Origin: Oegoconia quadripuncta
Taxonomy: Eukaryota > Arthropoda > Insecta > Lepidoptera > Autostichidae
Direction: 5' to 3'
NCBI GenBank assembly: GCA_949316235.1
Contig: OX438758.1
Location: 5,799,731 to 5,863,730, forward strand
Length of the DNA: 64,000 nucleotides
Part shown: piece after piece, positions 57,001 to 64,000 of the stretch
Numbering within the stretch: the first letter of the stretch is position 1
Layout of the letters: every line of letters starts with the position of its first letter
The notes under the pieces: generated by a model
The model's database searches: none
Told to the model about the DNA's origin: nothing
Seen by the model: the letters and a program-made list of their open reading frames with translations, nothing else
Translations under genes and position numbers: made by a program

Positions 57001-60000
57001 ACGAAAAATGTCCCTATAACATCATGTTTTTTTTTAATTATTATGATACTACATGATATTCTCTAAAATATCCTCGAACAATGTTTTATGTTATTTCAAA
57101 TAAATGTGAACGTACGAGACATTGTAATTGACCTTTTATGCTCCAGTAACAAGATAGAGATAAGTTTAAAAAAATGAAAGTAATGTTTTAAGCAGTTTAT
57201 TTGCACATTTAAGTGTTTTGTTATTACAATGAATCATTTTGATTTTAACATGATAGTTTAATAATAAATAAAAGATACTTAATTTGTTAAAATGGTTGTT
57301 TATTAAGAAAAATCAGGTAATTAATTAATTATGTTTTCAAAATGACCGCCGTCAGCGGTTATGCAGGCCAGGCCAATGAAAATTATCCAAGATGGATTGG
57401 CAGAGGCCGTCCAGTAGCATGGCCCCCGAGGTCACCAGACTTGACGCCTCTTGATTATTATTTCTGGGGCTACATGAAGCAAAAAGTTTATGCTGTGCCA
57501 ATAATTTCAAGAGACCAGCTGAAACAGAGAATCGATGCTGCTGCCGCAGAAATAGCGCAGAATCATGCAGAAATAAGGCGAACTACACTAAGGATGTCAT
57601 TTAGGGCCCTGGCCTGCATAACCGCTGACGGCGGTCATTTTGAAAACATAATTAATTAATTACCTGATTTTTCTTAATAAACAACCATTTTAACAAATTA
57701 AGTATCTTTTATTTATTATTAAACTATCATGTTAAAATCAAAATGATTCATTGTAATAACAAAACACTTAAATGTGCAAATAAACTGCTTAAACCATTAC
57801 TTTCATTTTTTTAAACTTATCTCTATCTAGTTACTGGAGCATAAAAGGTCAATTTCAATGTCTCGTACGTTCACATTTATTTGAAATAACTAAAAACATT
57901 GTTCGAGGATATTTTAGAGAATATCATGTAGTATCATAATAATTAAAAAAAAACATGATGTTATAGGGACATTTTTCGTTTTTTTATTTTTAAACTTAAA
58001 GAAATACAGTTTTGTTGATCGAATTTTAAGTTTATTTCTTTTTTAATAAATTATTTATTTGTTTTGGGATAATTTTCATAACTTAATTTGATGAATAATA
58101 ATAACAGCACTGAATTAAAAAAAAAGAATTGGGAAAGACGTAAAAACAAAGAAATTATGACTAAAATAGTGCAGAAGGTCAGAGATGTCTATTAAAAAAA
58201 AAGAATTAACAATTTTTAAAAAACAAAAGCAGTTAGGTCTCTAAATTTAAATGATTTATCGATAATTTTGTATAAATTTTCAAACTACGCCCGCTGGTCA
58301 CTTCTCTCCGGGACACATTGTATATAGATAGACTTTGATTTATTATTAAAGGTATTGTTAATAAATTATTCTCGCGATTGAAATCGCGTTTCAGTCTCAA
58401 TGCTATTTTTGTCTGATACATTTTAATATGCAACAGATTCTCAAGCGTCAACTTCCAATTCCAATTTAGTGTTATGGCTGCATCATTGTGCACGATGAAT
58501 CTGCCAGTGTCAGGGTTGAAGTTCACAATGCAAAAAGTTGACGATTGTGCGGTAAGTTAAGCTTCCCTAGTTTGTGTGGTTGGAGAAAGGACAAACAGAA
58601 TAACACAAATAACCACCACCTTAATACATAATTAAGATAAAAGACGATAAACTCAAGAAGTAGACAGGATAGATAGATTATAATTAAGGTCGTCTCAATC
58701 TTAAGAATGGTTTATTGATACTGATAAACCAGATGACGTGTTACACTTTTTGTTGGAGTGTGACCGGAGTGCAGATATTAGAGAACGACTTTTGATTAAG
58801 TCATCAGAGCTCTGGAAAGGGCAGCTCAGTGGTGTTTTGGCTATAGAAGTGCTATCAGTCTGTATAAATTTGTTGGATTGTCCATTGCAAAAAGAGAGTG
58901 AGGTTTAAAAAGGCGAATGTATCAATGAAGCTGGCATAGTCACCCAGGGTGTACAAAAGCCGGCAGCTGGCATAATTGAAGTGACATAAATATTTATCTG
59001 AAATATCTGTAGTATTTGGTATAGAAGAGATTAAAACGAACCCATTTCTTACCTCGGAAGAGATTGTTGTATTGCAGAGGAGGCTTGTGATGATGATGAG
59101 ACTTCAAAGTGATGGTTATCAAATCAAAACATTCTTTATTATACTCCAATGAAAATCATCATGCATTTGTGGTATGAAGCTTCTGCACTCTCGTTCACTT
59201 TGGCACGGTGGAGTATATCGACGCGCGATCTCGAACCATCCTAAAATATGTTTGTTACATTTGTACACTGTTTTCAGGAGGTCGAAAGGTGTTGTTGGGC
59301 CAGTGCGAGACCAGGGATTGTGTGGGGCATGTTGGGCTTTCAGTACGATAGGCACTATGGAATCCATGGCCGCCATCCGTACCGGCAAGCTAGTACCGCT
59401 GAGTGTGCAGGTCTGTATTTTGTGCATATTTTATTCAGTTCTTTTCCTGGCAGTTTCATCATCATCAGTCTTACACGTTCTCACTGTCGAGGCACAGTCT
59501 CCTTTCACTGGGAGATGGTAAGGATCATAATCCATCAGGCGAGCCCAGTGCAGATTCATGGATTTGTGTCAGGCTAGTGGCTGCCTGACCATCAGTGTTT
59601 TTAAAACGCTCCTATGTTCCACTTACTGCCTCCAATTGAAAACAACCTTCTACTTAACGCGCCCACCGAAGCATGGAGATACTCGTTTAATACGCCCTGG
59701 TGGTCACCAATCTAAGGAATGTCCAGATCAGATATTGCTTAATTTTGCTAATTGAAAACGAATGTGACTGGACCTCGTTTGCTTGCTGAAAATAAATTGT
59801 TCCCAAACAAACAATTTCAGGAGGCAATAGATTGCGCCGGGCAGGGTAATCTCGGGTGCTCAGGCGGCGACATCTGCTTGCTGCTGCACTGGTTGATGTC
59901 TACTAATTCGACTGTGGAGACTGACCAGCAATATCCGCTGACCCTGACCAACGGCTTCTGCCGTGCGAAGCGGAACGCCACTGGTGTGAGAGTGAACACC

Positions 60001-63000
60001 TTCACTTGTGACAAGTGAGTTTTATGCCATCAGACATGGTAATACAAAAAAAAATAATTAGAAAAATATTTAGCTGCCCATAGTAGGAGAGGTAAGCTCT
60101 ACAGTATGTAGGTAATCAGTGGAGACTAGGGATGTAATATTACGTAATTTTACCGAAAACACTGGTAAAATACGGGTATTTTGCGGTCATACGACTGAGC
60201 AACTGACGATTAGTTGACTTGGTTTGGTCCGGCAGACTACACGCGCATGAGTAATCATAATGCTTATTCAAAAACTACAATGTTTGTGAAAATTATGGTA
60301 CGAAATCTTAGTGCTATCTGTAGCGTAGACCAAAACACATTGCTACCGCCGCATTTTATATTTTACGTAAGATATCGTTTTTTACCGTATTTTACAGATA
60401 TATATCCCTAGTGGAGACAAGTGTCCAGATGTCCCGCTTTTGGTGGGACGTCTCGTATTTCAGTTCTTTCAGGATGCAGATTAATGATTATGTTACGAGG
60501 GCATTTAATAATAATATTTTTATATTTTATTTTAAAACTATTGCATATAAGAATACACATACACATTGAACAAACATAAGACAGAAATGAAACCCTCGGA
60601 AGGAATAACCGATTGAAAGTTTTTTATTGCTGACAAAGAGCGATACTTACAAATTAGGTTATGCTCACGATTTAGTCGCTTCATACGACGTCATCAATGG
60701 GAAGAGACAGGCATATTCTACTCTGCTGGGAACCACACGGCCACTTATTTCCACAATCCTTAACAATTTCATTATCCGTCATCTGTAGAATCTTGTCATT
60801 TGTATCATCTTGTTTGGTCTTCAGTAATTTTAAGGAGATTCACAATTCGCCTGTAATTTATTACGCATTATATTTGTACTAACAAATATAATGCGTAATA
60901 ACTTACAATTATGTTAACCAACATGAGGAAATTTGGATAAGATATGATGATGCATTCCGGACAGAGAGAGTGGAACCTCACTGAAGTCGATCGTTTTGGC
61001 CATTTTGGTGGTTTAATTATAAAATGACATTAGTCGACTAAACCAAAAATTATAAGATGGAACGGCGATATATAACCTTTGAATTGAATTTTTACAATGC
61101 AATACAAATTACTTAGGCTAATTTGGAAATATTTGTATACTTTTAATATTGTCCTGGTTTGTTTTCTTTACTGTGTATACTTATATGCAATAAAGTGTTA
61201 AATAAATAGTATTTCATCATCTCAGCCAGTAAACTGCTGCAGGGATTTAGACCTTCCCTCGTATAGGAGTATGGGCCATAGTCCATAGGCATGCAGGTTT
61301 CCTTACGATGTTTTCCTTCACCGTTTAAGAGCAGTCGGATAAATGCATATAAGTAATTAATTGTAAAACTCATTGGTACATGGCCTGCCTGAGAATCGAA
61401 CCTCTTAAATTGGGAGACCGCGTCTTAACCGCTGAGCCACCGATGCTTCAAATATTATTTACTGCAAGGAAAAGCCTAAAAAACGCTGTCCGGGGGTCTA
61501 CTCTCTAACGAAAACACCTTCGGACGGCTCTAACTTCGGACTTTTTCTTGTGCTAAGGATCCTTTATTTGCATGACGTTTCTTGCGTCCCGTACTAAAAG
61601 TAAAATAATGACGATTGGTTTAAAATTGACACAGCAAACTGCAAAAGAAAAAGTCCGAAGTTACGCCCGTGCGAAGCTATTTTCGTTAGAGAATAGACCC
61701 CTAGGGGTTCCCAAGAAGCACTTTGATACATTTTCCAATCTTATTTCAAGTTATGTGGGCGCCGAGAGAAAGATCTTGGAAGCACTGGCAATGCATGGCC
61801 CGGTGGCGGTGGCCGTCAACGCGTTGACGTGGCAGAACTACGTCGGCGGTGTCATACGCTTCCATTGCAGGTAATTCACTACTTTAAGAGGGTGCGTTCC
61901 GTCCAGTGACGCCCTCATTGGATAAATTAAGATTTCTTTTTAAATACAGGATACTTAAATAAAAAAAATCGCTCGAGAAGCCTATGGAGCTAATCTAACT
62001 AATATTATAAATGCGAAATTTTGGATGTTTGTTTGTTTTTTTTTCTTTTTTTTTATGCACAACGGGTTAGCACTTGACTTCAATCACACCTGATGTTAAG
62101 TGAAGATGAGGCCGAAGGTGGAAGCGTATTTGTTATTGAAGCGAAGCGGAAGGTGTTTATTTGTTGCTCAATCACGGCAAAACGGATAAACGGATTTGGA
62201 TGAAATTTGATATAAAAGTGGAATATACCCCGAATTAAGACATAGAATATTTTTATTCCGTTAAAGTGAGTAGTTCTAACGCAGGCGAAGCCGCGGGCGG
62301 AAAGCTAGTTATACATATTACCTAAATAGCTTTGATCTGTATTATTTGACGACCGATTGGTGTAGTGGATAGTGACCCTGTCAGGGGAACCAACAGTTGC
62401 AGCTTCGAATCCCGCGACGGGTAAATGTTTGTGTGATGAATATGAACATTTATTCCTGAGGAATGGGTGTTTATATAAATATTTATGTATGTTTATTCGT
62501 TATCTAGTATCCATAGTACAAGCTTTGCTTAGTTTGGGACTAGATGATTGGTGTAAGTGTCCGAAATATTTATTTATTTATTTAATAATTACATAAAAAT
62601 ATATTTTCCAGAAACACGACTACAAAAAAAAATGGAAGTTTTTATCAATAATTTGAAATTCTCGAAGATAACCGTATGTAATTAAAGCTGTTTATGTATT
62701 ATTTATAATTAGCTTTTAGTGTTCTCGAGTGCAGGTCAGGGCGATTTTCCTGTTCCTGCTTCAATATCGCTATGTAACATTGTAATTTATAACAAATCTG
62801 TCCACACTTCGACGACGACGGTGTAGACACCGACTGCTAGTCTAGTTGTCGCGGGTTCGAACGCAGAATGCGTGACCGCTCCAAAAACTAAAACTAACTT
62901 CACTCGATTCTGTGGAACGACGTGCCATGAGACTCATAGGTGATAATTCGATGACTGCTAAATTGCAGAGCCTTCAACACCGTCGCAAAGTCGCCTGTCT

Positions 63001-63611
63001 CTCAGTTTTTTACAGGTTGCATTTCGGGGAGTGTGCGTTGGAATTACATAATCTTATTCCACCGTCACCCTTCCATCTTCGGACCACTAGGCGTGGGGAG
63101 GGAATCCACCCGTATATAGTTAATATACCGAACATTCGCACTAAGAAGTTCGATTCTTCATTCATCATCCGAACAGCCAAGGCACGGAACTCCCTTCCGG
63201 CGTCAGTCTTTCTTGAATCCTACAACCTTGGGATCTTCAAGAGCAGAGTGAATAGGCATTTACTGGGATCGCGTGATTCATTTTCGACCACATCGTCACT
63301 TTCCATCAGGTGATTATTGTGGTAAAAATCCAGTCAATCATAAAAAAAGAAAAAGCTTGTAGCGAATGCGCCACGAGTTTATCTCACAGATCATGCTAAT
63401 GCTATTTATTTCTTTCATTCGCAGCGGATCACCCGTTCAACTCAATCACGCCGTCGAAATCGTGGGCTACAATCTCTCGGCCGACATTCCGTACTACATA
63501 GTTAAAAACTCGTGGGGTACAGACTTCGGCGACAATGGCTATCTATATCTAGCTATTGGTTCCAATATTTGCGGTCTCGCGAACGAGATGGCCACCGTGG
63601 AAGTTAAGTAA
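54061..63611 (+). CDS. CTSO: Cathepsin O-like papain-family cysteine protease, 6 exons, 382 residues
   Basis: Exons 54061-54240, 56134-56468, 59278-59410, 59821-60014, 61751-61870 and 63425-63611 join in phase. A hydrophobic N-terminus (about 1-24) fits a signal peptide. Residues about 30-110 resemble the I29 inhibitor prodomain, with a degenerate ERFNIN pattern (E, R, Y, S, I, N). RKRR at 160-163 stands just before VALPLKVDW, the expected mature N-terminus. The catalytic set is complete: Gln184 (oxyanion), Cys190 in CGACWAFS, His329 in [10 protein letters not shown], Asn349 in VKNSWGT. GCSGGD and [13 protein letters not shown] are shared with cathepsin O rather than L or B. A mature enzyme of 219 residues is normal. 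Cathepsin O is a lysosomal endopeptidase; location here is inferred. Exon order matches domain order and splice sites are GT-AG. Confidence 0.93.
54241..56133 (+). other. Cathepsin O intron 1
   Basis: AT-rich. Contains a LINE L2 tail at about 54590-54660 (GGCAGTAATGG, GACGACCGATTGACATAAAA) and, near 55100-55180, ACCAAATTTCATTAAAATCC plus AACAAACAAACATCCAAAC, typical of an RTE-type LINE 3' end. Nothing else was recognised. Confidence 0.5.
56659..58320. mobile_element. TA-flanked fold-back transposon with about 715-bp arms
   Basis: CAATGTGTCCCGGAGAGAAG at 56659 and its complement ending at 58320 are each bordered by TA. The arms stay almost identical to about 57373 and from about 57606, leaving a centre of about 230 bp. 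The centre and the inner right arm encode a transposase C-terminus. The length of the arms is extreme for a Tc1/mariner-type element. It lies in cathepsin O intron 2. Confidence 0.88.
57342..57659 (+). pseudogene. Transposase C-terminal fragment in the fold-back element
   Basis: [20 protein letters not shown] is the last catalytic block of the same transposase superfamily as 15367-16412, followed by a helical tail ending [10 protein letters not shown]. Everything before the final Asp block is missing. The first codons, in the left arm, are antisense to the true C-terminal codons and are not native coding sequence. Confidence 0.8.
58322..58560 (-). other. Unassigned sequence with an open minus-strand frame
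   Basis: On the minus strand [19 protein letters not shown], then [20 protein letters not shown], reads like protein and runs up to the fold-back element boundary. It matches no family I recognise; it may be a fragment of another mobile element interrupted by the fold-back insertion. Confidence 0.3.
58722..58975 (+). mobile_element. LINE 3' end (family L3), copy 2
   Basis: GATAAACCAGATGACGTGTT through CACCCAGGGTGTACAAAAGC matches 48688-48945 closely, with a short deletion in the middle. It is 5' truncated. Confidence 0.7.
59411..59820 (+). other. Cathepsin O intron 3
   Basis: A 410-bp intron without recognised repeats. Overlapping short open frames in three phases are incidental. Confidence 0.5.
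60127..60410. mobile_element. hAT-like nonautonomous element with 8-bp target duplication
   Basis: TAGGGATGTA at 60127 and its near-complement TATATCCCTA at 60401-60410 form the ends. GTGGAGAC occurs at 60119-60126 and again at 60411-60418, the 8-bp duplication expected for hAT elements. No coding capacity; 284 bp, in cathepsin O intron 4. Confidence 0.82.
60858..60901. repeat. Perfect 20-bp hairpin with a 4-nt loop
   Basis: TTATTACGCATTATATTTGT at 60858-60877 pairs at all 20 positions with 60882-60901 around ACTA. It lies in cathepsin O intron 4. Confidence 0.85.
61216..61446 (-). mobile_element. SINE family C copy
   Basis: Minus strand head AGCATCGGTGGCTCAGCGGT with B box GGTTCGATTCTCAG, and body motif AAGAGCAGTCGGATAAATGC on plus shared with 42976-43286. 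Confidence 0.7.
61994..62309 (+). mobile_element. Lep1-like nonautonomous Helitron
   Basis: Starts TCTAACTAATATTATAAATG and ends CGGGCGGAAAGCTAGT, with a GC-rich hairpin (AAGCCGCGGGCGG region) just before CTAGT. It lies between A (61993) and T (62310), the Helitron A/T target. The ends resemble the Lep1 Helitrons known from many Lepidoptera. About 62045-62155 is a foreign insert resembling repeat sequence near 8490-8550. Confidence 0.78.
62348..62590 (+). mobile_element. SINE family A, well-preserved copy
   Basis: GACGACCGATTGGTGTAGTG head, B box CTTCGAATCCC, body and ATTT tail closely match 11251-11480 and 47561-47804. Confidence 0.75.
62905..63350 (+). mobile_element. LINE 3' end with RT C-terminal coding sequence (family L1)
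   Basis: A 133-codon frame (62912-63313) reads [44 protein letters not shown] and [12 protein letters not shown], the C-terminal domain after reverse transcriptase in jockey/CR1-type LINEs. An A-rich tail ends it near 63345. It is 5' truncated, with 3' ends shared at 8240-8395 and 13964-14075. Confidence 0.8.
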
Positions 63612-63862
63612 ACACGTTTTAAATATTTAGGAAAATATTGGCATCAATCAAGTTGCACTAAAGATGTCTACTACTGCCACAGCTTCTATTGCAATTTCGT
63701 GTTCGAATATGTGGATCCGTCCTTAGGTTATTGCTCCGCAAGCGTCCAAGCTATACATATAAGTTATATTACAAGGTTCTTGGAGTACAGGAAATCACAT
63801 ATTATGCTATATTTATATAGGTAACTTTATGAGAAAATGTTTTACACAATGTGCTTGATCAC

Positions 63863-63868
63863 ATTAAA
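63863..63868 (+). terminator. Candidate cathepsin O polyadenylation signal
   Basis: ATTAAA 251 bp after the stop codon, with GTTTGTGTC following at about 63880. This is a common variant signal; use is inferred. Confidence 0.4.
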
Positions 63869-64000
63869 GTTACACCATGTTTGTGTCAAATACTGTAATT
63901 GTTTTTCATCTTGATGTGTCCTAAAAGGACAGAGAAGAGTTGTTGAATGATAAGTGAATAAGTCTCAATCAAGAAGACTGAGTTGGTTAAAATAACATAA

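Noticed and set aside
59174..59588. Long overlapping frames running past cathepsin O exon 3
   Set aside because: Homology stops exactly at the GTCTGT donor at 59411 and resumes at 59821. The extensions are intron read-through.
253..63611. U12-type (minor) introns, sought because RBM41 relates to the minor spliceosome
   Set aside because: All donors found are GTAAGT/GTGAGT-like or other U2 forms; none has an ATATCC or GTATCC donor.

Overview
This is a gene-sparse, repeat-rich stretch of an insect nuclear genome, most likely a moth or butterfly. The support is four spliced genes with GT-AG introns and animal-specific families, tRNA-headed SINEs, a Helitron with Lep1-like ends, and copia, BEL/Pao, Tc1/mariner, hAT-like and non-LTR elements. 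Nothing looks bacterial: there are no operons, ribosome binding sites, CRISPR arrays or rRNA genes.

Four host genes could be assembled exon by exon, with reading phase preserved at every junction. (1) 253-23764 (+) is the 3' ten exons of Bap111/SMARCE1, the HMG-box subunit of the Brahma (SWI/SNF) chromatin remodeller; its 5' part lies before the window. (2) 26768-29432 (-) is RBM41, a single-RRM protein linked to the minor spliceosome. (3) 31565-50967 (+) is an ENOX1/2 homologue of nine exons and 726 codons, with an unusual Arg/Asp-rich N-terminal region ahead of its RRM. (4) 54061-63611 (+) is a cathepsin O-type cysteine protease of six exons and 382 residues, with all catalytic residues and a furin-like site before the mature enzyme. 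RBM41 and ENOX are head to head across about 2.1 kb. Bap111 and RBM41 converge, and ENOX and cathepsin O are in tandem.

Most of the remaining sequence is mobile DNA in introns. Bap111 introns carry a PIF/Harbinger-like remnant, several SINEs, LINE 3' ends, a mariner-type element with about 280-bp inverted repeats, a nearly complete copia-type retrotransposon (17566-22506) and a hairpin MITE next to the last exon. ENOX intron 2 holds an apparently intact BEL/Pao element (33837-39383) with matching 151-bp LTRs and an open 1727-codon polyprotein. Cathepsin O introns hold a 1.66-kb fold-back element, an hAT-like MITE with an 8-bp target duplication, a Lep1-like Helitron and LINE/SINE copies. Several insertions are nested.

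No clearly new multi-gene system was found. The strongest leads are the RD-rich ENOX protein, the furin-like site in cathepsin O, the BEL/Pao start codon overlapping a candidate primer-binding site, the fold-back element whose arms carry a transposase 3' end, and coding minisatellite growth in Bap111. All family names rest on recognising protein motifs by eye; no database search was run.
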